From contig NZ_JAHCDK010000008.1 of NCBI RefSeq assembly GCF_018413465.1, forward strand, positions 62,001 through 126,000: a DNA stretch of 64,000 bases, read 5' to 3'. Within the stretch, counting starts at the first letter, position 1; every line of letters begins with the position of its first letter. The notes under the pieces were generated by a model. The model had not been told where the DNA came from. It did no database searches and saw only the letters and a program-made list of their open reading frames with translations. The stretch comes from Flavobacterium sp. CYK-55. Lineage in GTDB: Bacteria; Bacteroidota; Bacteroidia; Flavobacteriales; Flavobacteriaceae. The position numbers were made by a program, and so were the translations under genes. This document shows positions 8,351 to 16,293 of this stretch, in pieces.

Positions 8351-9270
8351 AAAAGTTCTGCGTTTTATGTTGTATATCGATCAGCACTTGGGCACAAAAC
8401 CCAACGCAGGCATCGCCGTATTTTAAATCGTATAACGACCAAATCATTCTGAGTACTTATTTAATAGATACTTCGAATAGTTTTGAAATCATTGATCAAT
8501 CAAGCGGAACACCGGTTCGATTAAACTTAAACCCAAACCGAAGAACCCAATTGGGCGCGCAACTCAGTTATCGATTTGTTGACATCAGCGGTGGTATTTC
8601 GCCTAAATTCTTTGAAGTAAACAAAGACAACAGCGGTTCAAAATTCTTTAGTATCAATACCCGACTCTACGTCCAAAAATGGATGCAATCTTTTTTATAC
8701 ATCTATCAAAGGGGCTTTTATGTCAGTTATACGGATCGTGAAATTGGCTTTCCTGAGTTGGCTTCGACCAAAATAGGTGGCTCGACTTCGTATGTATTTA
8801 ACGATAAATTTTCAATTAGAACGTTGGCCAACCAAAAGCAATGGCAAACCAAAAGCGCCGGCAGTTTTATTCCGTCGATATCGTTTTATTATACCAATCT
8901 CGATTTAAACGATGACAGCAACAATCCGCACAGCGATATCTATACTTTATCTTTGGCGCCGTCATATTATCATAACTTGGCCATCAGTCAACGATTTTTA
9001 ATCGGACTGGGTTTGGCCGCCGGCGCTGGTTTAACTTGGATTGACCGCGATTGTTATCCGCTTTATGAATTCAGCAGCAACCTCAAAATAGGGTACAATA
9101 CGGATCGGTTTTTTACCTATCTTACGGGTAATTCCATCAATTTTATTCAAAATGAACAAGCAAATGTCCGTTTGAACGATCAAGTATCCACGGTGAAATT
9201 TGCTCTGGGCTATCGATTTGATCCGCCTGAAAAACTCAAAACTTTTTTTGATCATCTAAATAAAAAATAA
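8347..9270 (+). CDS. predicted outer-membrane beta-barrel protein (DUF4421-like)
   Basis: 307 residues from a GTG start that overlaps the hemF stop (GTGA), so it is translationally coupled to hemF. The N-terminus (KKFCVLCCISISTWAQ) is a signal peptide. The rest is rich in alternating hydrophobic/aromatic strands, such as LGAQLSYRFVDISGGISPKF, and ends in a strand with FALGYRF. It resembles the Bacteroidetes DUF4421 outer-membrane family, by recollection only. Its position inside a heme operon, between hemF and hemB, is unexplained; a role in porphyrin or iron handling is possible but unsupported. Confidence 0.8.
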   Translation: MKKFCVLCCISISTWAQNPTQASPYFKSYNDQIILSTYLIDTSNSFEIIDQSSGTPVRLNLNPNRRTQLGAQLSYRFVDISGGISPKFFEVNKDNSGSKFFSINTRLYVQKWMQSFLYIYQRGFYVSYTDREIGFPELASTKIGGSTSYVFNDKFSIRTLANQKQWQTKSAGSFIPSISFYYTNLDLNDDSNNPHSDIYTLSLAPSYYHNLAISQRFLIGLGLAAGAGLTWIDRDCYPLYEFSSNLKIGYNTDRFFTYLTGNSINFIQNEQANVRLNDQVSTVKFALGYRFDPPEKLKTFFDHLNKK

Positions 9271-9272
9271 AT

Positions 9273-10265
9273 ATGTTTCCATTACGCAGAAATCGCCGTT
9301 TGCGCAGCACCGAAGCCGTTCGTTCTTTGGTGCGCGAAACCATTGTGAGTCCGCATGATTTTATCGTGCCGCTTTTTGTAACCGAAGGCCAAAATATTCG
9401 CGAAGAAATTCCTTCGATGCCCAATTATTTCAGACTTAGTTTAGACCAACTCGGCCTAGAAATCAAAGAACTTTGGAAGCTCGGGCTCAAGTCGGTTTTG
9501 CTATTTGTCAAAGTGCCCGACAGCCTCAAAGACAACAAAGGCACCGAAGCGCTCAACCCCAACGGACTGATGCAGCGCGCGATTAAAACTGTCAAAAACG
9601 CTGAGCCCGGAATGCTGGTCATGACCGATGTGGCCTTAGATCCGTTCTCGTCTTACGGTCATGATGGCATTATTGAAAACGGACAAATTGCCAATGATAT
9701 CACTTCCGCCGTTTTGGCCGAAATGAGTGTGTCGCATGCCCAAGCCGGAGCTGATTTTGTGGCACCAAGTGATATGATGGACGGACGTATTCTCAGCATT
9801 CGCGAGGCATTGGAAGACGCCGGTTTTATCAATACCGGAATCATGTCGTACAGCGCTAAATATGCTTCGGCCCATTATGGCCCGTTTCGCGATGCGTTGG
9901 ATAGTGCGCCGGTAGATTTGCAAAACATTCCCAAAGACAAAAAAACCTACCAAATGGATTATCACAACCGCATTGAAGCTATTCGTGAAACCCAAATGGA
10001 TATTGATGAAGGCGCTGATATTGTCATGGTCAAACCCGGTATTGCTTATTTGGATATTGTTCGTGAGGTAAAAAACGCCGTGGATGTTCCGGTGGCGGTC
10101 TATCAAGTTTCAGGCGAATATGCCATGATCAAAGCCGCCTCTGAGCGCGGTTGGCTCGATCACGACGCTGTTATGATAGAGCAAGTAACGGCCATTAAAC
10201 GCGCCGGTGCCGATCTGATTGCAAGTTATTTTGCCAAAGATGTTGTTCGATTGATTCAATCATAA
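9273..10265 (+). CDS. hemB: delta-aminolevulinic acid dehydratase (porphobilinogen synthase)
   Basis: Condenses two 5-aminolevulinates into porphobilinogen. 330 residues. The two Schiff-base lysines are visible in MSYSAKYASAHYGPFRDA (K196) and IVMVKPGIAYLD (K254). The metal site reads DVALDPFSSYGHDG (about 119-132), the aspartate-type sequence rather than the triple-cysteine zinc site of animal and yeast enzymes. The enzyme is therefore expected to use Mg2+/K+ rather than catalytic zinc. It starts 2 nt after the preceding gene and ends the rightward heme operon. Confidence 0.96.
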   Translation: MFPLRRNRRLRSTEAVRSLVRETIVSPHDFIVPLFVTEGQNIREEIPSMPNYFRLSLDQLGLEIKELWKLGLKSVLLFVKVPDSLKDNKGTEALNPNGLMQRAIKTVKNAEPGMLVMTDVALDPFSSYGHDGIIENGQIANDITSAVLAEMSVSHAQAGADFVAPSDMMDGRILSIREALEDAGFINTGIMSYSAKYASAHYGPFRDALDSAPVDLQNIPKDKKTYQMDYHNRIEAIRETQMDIDEGADIVMVKPGIAYLDIVREVKNAVDVPVAVYQVSGEYAMIKAASERGWLDHDAVMIEQVTAIKRAGADLIASYFAKDVVRLIQS

Positions 10266-10292
10266 AACCATTCATTAGTGATAAAAGTCATG

Positions 10293-10313
10293 AAGCGGGT
10301 AGGTTGCCCGCTT
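10293..10313 (+). terminator. hairpin after hemB
   Basis: AAGCGGG (10293-10299) pairs with CCCGCTT (10307-10313) across a 7-nt loop. The T-run is weak (TTTATCTTT) and overlaps the next -7 box. It probably ends the heme operon transcript. Confidence 0.5.
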
Positions 10314-10321
10314 TATCTTTG
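10314..10321 (+). promoter_or_regulatory. -7 box for the cytochrome c lipoprotein gene
   Basis: TATCTTTG matches TAnnTTTG and lies 14 bp before ATG 10335. This supports starting the gene there rather than at the upstream ATG 10278. No -33 TTG is seen at 19 nt. Confidence 0.5.
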
Positions 10322-10334
10322 TCAAAAAATAATC

Positions 10335-10736
10335 ATGATGCGTACTGCCATTTATATCAGTTTAACAGCGGCTATCGTTTTTTTAGTCGCATGTAATACC
10401 AAAAAAGAAGAGCAAGATTTCGGAAAAAAACAACCCGAAGCTGCCGCTACTGCACAAACGCCCGCTGAGAAAGGCCAAGAAATTTTTGAAGGCAAAGGTA
10501 CATGCACTACTTGTCATAAACCCGACGAAAAAGTAGTTGGCCCCAGCCTCAAAGACATTGCAACGATCTACAAGCAAAAAGGTCTGAGTGTGGCTGCTTT
10601 TATCAACGAAGAATCAAAACCGGTAGTTGATCCGGCGCTGTATGAAACCATGAAAGCCAATTTTGCCATCACCAAAATGATGACACCCGAAGAGCGCCAA
10701 AATATCGAGGCCTACATCATGAGTTTTGCAAAATAG
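10335..10736 (+). CDS. small class I cytochrome c lipoprotein
   Basis: 133 residues. The signal sequence ends in a lipobox (FLVAC, Cys 20), so the protein is expected to be lipid-anchored facing the periplasm. After an Ala/Gln-rich linker comes a single heme-c motif, CTTCH, with a GPSL segment behind it. A C-terminal ITKMMTPEE segment supplies the likely methionine axial ligand, followed by the closing helix EERQNIEAYIMSFAK. It is an electron carrier; its partners are unknown. Its position just after hemB is suggestive, but it has its own -7 box and a hairpin separates it from hemB. Confidence 0.9.
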   Translation: MMRTAIYISLTAAIVFLVACNTKKEEQDFGKKQPEAAATAQTPAEKGQEIFEGKGTCTTCHKPDEKVVGPSLKDIATIYKQKGLSVAAFINEESKPVVDPALYETMKANFAITKMMTPEERQNIEAYIMSFAK

Positions 10737-10778
10737 CCAGCGGTTAATTTGCTATATTCGTAGACTTTTATTTGTGTT

Positions 10779-11252
10779 ATGTCGCAAGAAGTTTACATTC
10801 AAACGCCGCTCGGAGTTGCCTATTTAATAGGTGATGAGCAAGGTATTTCTAAAATTTCTATTTTAAAAGAAGGCGCGGTTTCTAAAAAAATTCCACCACA
10901 ACTCAAAGAAGCCGTCACACAACTGCAAGAATATTTTGCCGGAAAACGCACTGATTTTAGCTTTATGATGAACCCACAAGGCACCGATTTTCAGCAAAAA
11001 GTTTGGCGTGCTTTGCTTGAGATTCCCTTCGGAAAAACCACCAGTTATTTAGAGCTTTCAAAAAAACTCGGCGATGTCAAAGCCATTCGCGCCGTCGCAT
11101 CAGCCAATGGTAAAAATCCGCTTTGGATTGTGGTTCCGTGTCATCGTGTGATTGGTTCAGACGGTTCGCTTACGGGTTATGCCGGCGGACTTTGGCGCAA
11201 GCAATGGTTGCTCGAACACGAAAATCCGGTCAAACAACAAAGTTTGTTTTAG
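10779..11252 (+). CDS. ogt: methylated-DNA--protein-cysteine methyltransferase
   Basis: Transfers alkyl groups from O6-alkylguanine in DNA to its own cysteine, a suicide repair reaction. 157 residues. The acceptor cysteine is in VVPCHRVIG (C121), preceded by the winged-helix recognition segment EIPFGKTTSYLELSKKLGD (about 81-99) and followed by LTGYAGGLWRKQWLLEHE. It lacks an Ada-type N-terminal domain, so Ogt-like is the best name. A reading frame for the next gene begins inside it, but that gene's true start is downstream. Confidence 0.95.
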   Translation: MSQEVYIQTPLGVAYLIGDEQGISKISILKEGAVSKKIPPQLKEAVTQLQEYFAGKRTDFSFMMNPQGTDFQQKVWRALLEIPFGKTTSYLELSKKLGDVKAIRAVASANGKNPLWIVVPCHRVIGSDGSLTGYAGGLWRKQWLLEHENPVKQQSLF

Positions 11253-11290
11253 TTTTCCTATCTTCGAGCGAGGTCTTTAAACCTGATTTT

Positions 11291-12448
11291 ATGAAACGCT
11301 TGAAAAAAATACTCGTGGGTTTGCTCCTGTTTTGCGCGCTGACCGTTGGTTTGTTGTATGCTTTTAACCTCGATTATTTACTCACCGCTGTTCGAACGGT
11401 TTATCTCACCGGGCATACCACGGCTTATTTAGACGATTACAAAAAGTTTGACAACCGGACCCTTCCGGCCAGTGAGCATCCGCAACCGTGGGCTTATGCC
11501 AAAGATTACAATTCGATCAAGCCTACGCAAACTTTAGAACAATGGCACAAAAAAGTAGGCTCGGTAGCGTTTCTGATCATCAAAAACGACAGTCTTTGGA
11601 GCGAAAGTTACTACGACGATTATACCAAAGACACACCTTCGAATTCATTCTCTATGGCCAAAAGTATTGTGTCAGCGTCACTCGGCAAGGCCATAATGCA
11701 AGGAAAAATCAAGAGTTTAGATCAAAAAGTTTCAGATTTCTTTCCGCAGTTTGCCCAAGGAAAATCAGCAACCATGACCGTTGGCGATTTGTCATCGATG
11801 GCTTCAGGACTTGATTGGGATGAATCGTATTACAGTCCTTTTTCAATTACCACCCGCGCGTATTTTGATACCGATTTGACTTCAGTTATTTTAGGCCTCA
11901 AAGGAATCGAAACACCCGGAAAATCTTATAAATATCTCAGCGGAAACACCCAACTTTTGGGCATGTGTATCGAAAAAGCCACCGGCATGAGCTTGGCCGA
12001 TTATGTAGCCCAAAACTTTTGGAACCCGATGGGGGCTGAAAATTCTGCTCTTTGGCAAACAGACCACCAAGATGGAATCGTTAAAGCTTATTGTTGTTTT
12101 GCCAGTAATGCGCGCGATTTTGCCCGTTTTGGAAAACTCTACAAACAATCCGGAAAATGGAACGGCGCGGTTTTGCTCGACAGCACTTTTATAGCGTGTT
12201 CTACCCAACCTCGGTTTGAAGATTCACCTCAATATGGTTATGGCTGGTGGTTGTGTACCTACCACGACAAAAAAGTGTTTTATATGCGCGGTCACTTAGG
12301 TCAATATGTGATTGTGGTTCCGCAAGATGATCTGATCATTGTCAGACTGGGCCATCGCACCCAAAAAAGCAGCACCGGAAATCCGCACAGCGATGATTTT
12401 TATGCTTGGTTGGATGAAAGCTACCAAATGTTGGCCCACCGAAAATAA
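11291..12448 (+). CDS. beta-lactamase-fold serine hydrolase
   Basis: 385 residues from ATG 11291. An N-terminal membrane anchor (about 6-25) is followed by a class C beta-lactamase/DD-peptidase fold. The nucleophile motif SxxK reads SMAKS (S121, K124). The second motif is YLSG in the place of YxN, and HLG near the C-terminus replaces KTG. Such proteins are usually esterases or peptidases rather than antibiotic-resistance enzymes; the substrate cannot be told. The frame runs back to 11123 inside ogt, but the start chosen gives a sensible membrane N-terminus. It is convergent with the next gene, with a 2-nt gap. Confidence 0.88.
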   Translation: MKRLKKILVGLLLFCALTVGLLYAFNLDYLLTAVRTVYLTGHTTAYLDDYKKFDNRTLPASEHPQPWAYAKDYNSIKPTQTLEQWHKKVGSVAFLIIKNDSLWSESYYDDYTKDTPSNSFSMAKSIVSASLGKAIMQGKIKSLDQKVSDFFPQFAQGKSATMTVGDLSSMASGLDWDESYYSPFSITTRAYFDTDLTSVILGLKGIETPGKSYKYLSGNTQLLGMCIEKATGMSLADYVAQNFWNPMGAENSALWQTDHQDGIVKAYCCFASNARDFARFGKLYKQSGKWNGAVLLDSTFIACSTQPRFEDSPQYGYGWWLCTYHDKKVFYMRGHLGQYVIVVPQDDLIIVRLGHRTQKSSTGNPHSDDFYAWLDESYQMLAHRK

Positions 12449-12450
12449 TC

Positions 12451-13806
12451 TTATTCAATCAGCACTTTTTTGCGGTCAATTACTTTTTGGTCGGCATCTA
12501 ATAACTGAATAAAGTACATGCCTGTTGCCCACGAACTCGTGTTGATTTGCGGGGTAAATGCTTCTGCATAAATCACTTTTCCAACGTTATCTGTAACCAT
12601 AACTGAGTTGATTTTTACCGAGCTATCGATGTTCAAAACGCCTTGGGCCGGAATCGGATAGATCTTGGTCAAGTCAGCATCAGGAACATGCGTACTCATG
12701 GCTGCGGGATTTTTGAGTTCGATAATTCGATCATCGGTAGCGCCCGGAGTTCCGGCATAATCTTTATTTGACGTACAGATAAAAACGCGTCCGTCGGGCA
12801 GCACCAGCAAATCGCGCAAACGTCCGTAGGTATTGACCAAATAGATGTTTTGTTGCGTTACTTGTGTGTCGTCTTCATTGAGTTTAAGCTGAATGAGTTC
12901 TTTGTTTTTGAGCACAACCAACAGCAGTGAATGATCCCATTCAGGAATCGCGCTGTTGTGATAATAATCAATACCCGCCGGTGCAATCGAAGGTGACCAA
13001 GACCAAATAGGCTCAGCAACATTGTTGGCGTTACAGAAAGCGATTTCAGCAGTGGTATTGCAAACGCCTTCTACCGTTGGCCAACCATAGTTTCGGTTGG
13101 GCTCAATAATGTTGATTTCGTCGTTGGCGGTTGTTCCGTGTTCTGAGCTGTAGAATTTTCCGTTGGCATAGCACAGCCCTTGCGGGTTTCTGTGACCGAA
13201 TGAATAAACATAACTCCCTGCGGTTGGATTGTCATCGGGAATGCTTCCGTCGAGGTTCATACGCAAAACTTTTCCGTTGATAGAACTCAGATTTTGCGCC
13301 ACTGCCGGCGTTGAATAGGTATCGCCCAAGCAGATATACAGTTTGTCATCTACAATTACCATCCGAGAACCATTGTGCGAAACACCCGCCGGAATACTGC
13401 CCATAATCAGCGTAGCGTTGGCCAAAGTATTGTTGACCGAATCATATTCATAGCGCACAATTTTGCTCGTTGTATTGGTGTAAGCGTAATGCACGTATAA
13501 GTAGTGATTGTTGTTGAAATCCGGATGCAGAATCATCGAGTGCAAACCCACGCTAAAGCCAAAAAGTGCCACATCGGGCAATGTAAAAACCGTTTGGACT
13601 TCATAAGTATCCGGATGCATTCTTTTGATTTTTCCTGAAAGTTCGGTAAACCAAATCCAGCCGTCAGGCCCGTAAACCATATCCCACGGAACAGCCAAAT
13701 TGCTCGCGACAACGGTATTGGTCAAAACAGTGGTGCCCAGATTGATTTGCGATAGGGCAAGCCAAGGCAACAGGCAAGTTGCCCAAAGGAGGAATTTCTT
13801 TTTCAT
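12451..13806 (-). CDS. secreted PQQ-dependent sugar dehydrogenase-type protein with T9SS sorting domain
   Basis: 451 residues from ATG 13806, with a signal peptide (MKKKFLLWATCLLPWLALSQ). Residues about 30-360 form a glucose/sorbosone dehydrogenase beta-propeller: VPWDMVYGPDGWIWFTELSGKI, LHPDFNNNHYLYVHYAY, SHNGSRMVI, and GHRNPQGLCY. The last about 75 residues are a type A T9SS C-terminal domain (IYPIPAQGVLNIDS to WATGMYFIQLLD), so the product is expected to be secreted or attached at the cell surface. Cofactor and substrate are inferred from family. The frame extends 38 codons upstream, but a signal peptide begins only at 13806. Confidence 0.88.
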   Translation of the reverse strand: MKKKFLLWATCLLPWLALSQINLGTTVLTNTVVASNLAVPWDMVYGPDGWIWFTELSGKIKRMHPDTYEVQTVFTLPDVALFGFSVGLHSMILHPDFNNNHYLYVHYAYTNTTSKIVRYEYDSVNNTLANATLIMGSIPAGVSHNGSRMVIVDDKLYICLGDTYSTPAVAQNLSSINGKVLRMNLDGSIPDDNPTAGSYVYSFGHRNPQGLCYANGKFYSSEHGTTANDEINIIEPNRNYGWPTVEGVCNTTAEIAFCNANNVAEPIWSWSPSIAPAGIDYYHNSAIPEWDHSLLLVVLKNKELIQLKLNEDDTQVTQQNIYLVNTYGRLRDLLVLPDGRVFICTSNKDYAGTPGATDDRIIELKNPAAMSTHVPDADLTKIYPIPAQGVLNIDSSVKINSVMVTDNVGKVIYAEAFTPQINTSSWATGMYFIQLLDADQKVIDRKKVLIE

Positions 13807-14011
13807 AGTATAGCTCTTTTTAATTTGTTTTGTTTGATAATTAGCTGAAAACCAAACCAAAACAATTGGTTTAAAATTAGAAAAATATTTCTTACGGTTA
13901 GCACGAAGAAGTAAAATCAACCGATTTTTTCAATTCTGTTTTGAGCAACCGAAAAAAAGAATCGCTAAATTGCAGCCTATAAAAGCCGTTTAACTCTTAA
14001 TTTTACACGCC

Positions 14012-14725
14012 ATGATTCAAAAAATTTTACTCAGCAACATTCTGTTTCTAGACATTGAAACCGTTCCGCAGCAAGAAAACTACGAGCAACTTGACTCGGA
14101 AATGAAATCGCTTTGGGAACAAAAAACCCAATACCAACGCCGCGACGAATACAGCGCCGAAGACTTTTACGAGCGCGCCGGCATTTGGGCCGAATTCGGA
14201 AAAATCATCTGTATTTCAGCAGGTTATTTTACGCTCAAAGGCGATGTGCGTCATTTTAGAGTGACGTCATTTTTTGGCGAAGAAACCAAAATCCTCAAAG
14301 ATTTCGCCCAATTACTCACGCAGCATTTTGGACAAGCACAACATATTTTGTGCGGACACAACGCCAAAGAATTTGATATTCCGTTTATTGCCCGACGCAT
14401 GATCATCCACGGAATTGCCTTGCCCGACAAACTCAATTTATTCGGCAAAAAACCGTGGGAAGTTCCGCATTTAGATACACTCGAACTCTGGAAATTCGGG
14501 GATTATAAGCATTTTACTTCGCTCAAATTACTAACTAAAGTGCTCGGAATTCCGTCGTCAAAAGGCGATATTGACGGCAGTCAGGTGGCGCAGGTTTTTT
14601 ATGTTGAAAACGATATTGACCGCATCATTACTTATTGCGAGAAAGACGTCATTGCTGTGGCGCAGGTTTTTTTGCGTTTGCGTCGTGAAGATTTGCTTAT
14701 CGACGACGAAATTTTGCACGTCTGA
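14012..14725 (+). CDS. DnaQ-like 3'-5' exonuclease (PolB-type exonuclease fold)
   Basis: 237 residues. Exonuclease motif I reads FLDIETVP (about 13-20), motif II lies in CGHNAKEFDIPFIARR, and motif III is YCEKDVIAV near residue 210. All acidic metal ligands are present. The family is the stand-alone exonuclease related to the proofreading domain of family B DNA polymerases, with a role in nucleic-acid processing that is not well defined. The start at 14012 is preceded by an ACACGCC leader that recurs before ssb and, as ATACGCC, before the zinc-ribbon gene at 43403. Confidence 0.88.
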   Translation: MIQKILLSNILFLDIETVPQQENYEQLDSEMKSLWEQKTQYQRRDEYSAEDFYERAGIWAEFGKIICISAGYFTLKGDVRHFRVTSFFGEETKILKDFAQLLTQHFGQAQHILCGHNAKEFDIPFIARRMIIHGIALPDKLNLFGKKPWEVPHLDTLELWKFGDYKHFTSLKLLTKVLGIPSSKGDIDGSQVAQVFYVENDIDRIITYCEKDVIAVAQVFLRLRREDLLIDDEILHV

Positions 14726-14761
14726 AATTCTATTTAGTTATTTTTACCAAAAAAGAAACAC

Positions 14762-16201
14762 ATGGTTTTAAGTAGATTTTGGTTGGTGATTTTTATTTCA
14801 TCGATTCTTTTTGTGGTGGTCAGCCTGACTTCCGGAAGTCAATATACCATTGATTATGTGCTCAACGGAAAGAAAGATGATCCGGTGCTCATTGCCGAGA
14901 AATACAAAAATCAGCTTCCCGTTTTATTGCGTGACAGCATTGAAAAGGCGCCCGACCAAACCATCATCATCAATAAAAACGAGGCAGATGCCGACACGAC
15001 TTATGTTTATAAAAACCAAACGGTCAAAGTATACAGTGGTGTTCAAAAAGCCGACGGTTTGTTGCCGACTTGCAAAAACACGCTCCTTGATTTGATCTTG
15101 CCGTTGTTGGCTTATTTGACCTTTTTCTGCGGGCTCATGGAACTGCTGATTGTTTCGGGCGCTTCTGAGAAAATGGCCAAAAAACTCAGTCCGATTTTTG
15201 CCAAAGTGTTTCCGTCGGTGCCCAAAAATCATGAGTCTATCTCGTATATGACGCTCAATTTTGCCGCGAACTTTTTGGGGCTCGATTCGGCCGCAACACC
15301 TTTTGGGCTCAAAGCGATGGAATCATTGCAAGAAATCAATCCGGATAAAGACAAAGCCAGCGATGCACAAATTATGTTTATGTGTTTGCATGCGGCCGGT
15401 TTGACCTTGATTCCGACTTCGATTATTGGCTATCGCGCCGCCGAGAATGCGACCAATCCGGCCGATGTGATGCTGCCGTGTATCATCACTTCGTTCATCG
15501 GAACCATCGCCGCTCTGATTATTGTGGGCATTCGTCAGCGCATTCATTTTTTGAGTGCGACTTTGTTGGTTTCTATCATGACGGTCGTGGCTGCGATTGT
15601 AGGTTTGTTGTTGTACATCAACGGGCTTGATCTGATTGGGAAAAGCTTTTTTACCTCAAATTTATCGGGCTTGATGCTCGTGGCCATTATAGGCGCAACG
15701 CTCATTTTTTCGTTTGCCAACGAACGAAAGTTTACCGAAAAAAACACCACCATTTTTGACACTTTTGTAGAAGGTTCTAAAAACGGGATGCATACCGGGG
15801 TGAAGATTTTCCCGTATGTTTTGGCGATGTTGGTGGCGATTTCGTTTTTCCGCAACAGTGGTTTGTTTGAAATTATCAGCAACGGAATTTCGTTTGTTTT
15901 TGCACACATCGGTGTCACCAAAGAAATCACTGATTCATTGCCGGTAGCCATGTTGCGTCCGTTTAGCTCGGGAGGTTCGCGCGGTTTTATGATTGATGCC
16001 ATGCGCAACTTTGGCCCGGATTCTTTTACCGGAAGACTCGTCTGTATTTTTCAATGCAGCGCCGAAACTACGTTTTATGTGATAGCCGTTTATTTCGGAT
16101 CTGTCAACATCAAAAACACGCGATATACTTTGAGCACGATGCTTTTGGTTGATTTTATTTGTGTGTTGGCGGCGGTTTTGGTGGCCGGATGGTTTTTCTA
16201 A
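14762..16201 (+). CDS. SpmA/SpmB-type nucleoside-recognition (Gate domain) membrane protein
   Basis: 479 residues with about ten membrane segments. It has two homologous Gate halves, one around MTLNFAANFLGLDSAATPFGLKAM and the other around VAMLRPFSSGGSRGFMIDAM. Both motifs are typical of spore maturation proteins SpmA and SpmB, here fused in one chain. A periplasmic insert of about 75 residues follows the first helix. In non-sporulating Bacteroidetes the role is unknown; transport of a small solute is the usual guess. It is followed by a clear terminator. Confidence 0.85.
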   Translation: MVLSRFWLVIFISSILFVVVSLTSGSQYTIDYVLNGKKDDPVLIAEKYKNQLPVLLRDSIEKAPDQTIIINKNEADADTTYVYKNQTVKVYSGVQKADGLLPTCKNTLLDLILPLLAYLTFFCGLMELLIVSGASEKMAKKLSPIFAKVFPSVPKNHESISYMTLNFAANFLGLDSAATPFGLKAMESLQEINPDKDKASDAQIMFMCLHAAGLTLIPTSIIGYRAAENATNPADVMLPCIITSFIGTIAALIIVGIRQRIHFLSATLLVSIMTVVAAIVGLLLYINGLDLIGKSFFTSNLSGLMLVAIIGATLIFSFANERKFTEKNTTIFDTFVEGSKNGMHTGVKIFPYVLAMLVAISFFRNSGLFEIISNGISFVFAHIGVTKEITDSLPVAMLRPFSSGGSRGFMIDAMRNFGPDSFTGRLVCIFQCSAETTFYVIAVYFGSVNIKNTRYTLSTMLLVDFICVLAAVLVAGWFF

Positions 16202-16227
16202 AAATCTATAGCAAATAAGCAACAAAC

Positions 16228-16261
16228 GCCCTGAAACATACTTTTGCTTCAGGGCTTTTTT
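16228..16261 (+). terminator. Rho-independent terminator after the SpmA/B-like gene
   Basis: GCCCTGAA (16228-16235) pairs with TTCAGGGC (16248-16255) across a 12-nt loop, followed by six T residues. Confidence 0.88.
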
Positions 16262-16293
16262 CATACCTTTACGCAACTTAAAATGCAACACAA

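Noticed and set aside
13807..13920. 38-codon extension of the sugar dehydrogenase gene
   Set aside because: A signal peptide begins only at 13806; the upstream part is AT-rich promoter-like DNA.
15323..16008. Several antisense frames of 70-150 codons inside the SpmA/B-like gene and others
   Set aside because: They are shadows of the real gene's codon bias and show no recognisable domains or start context.
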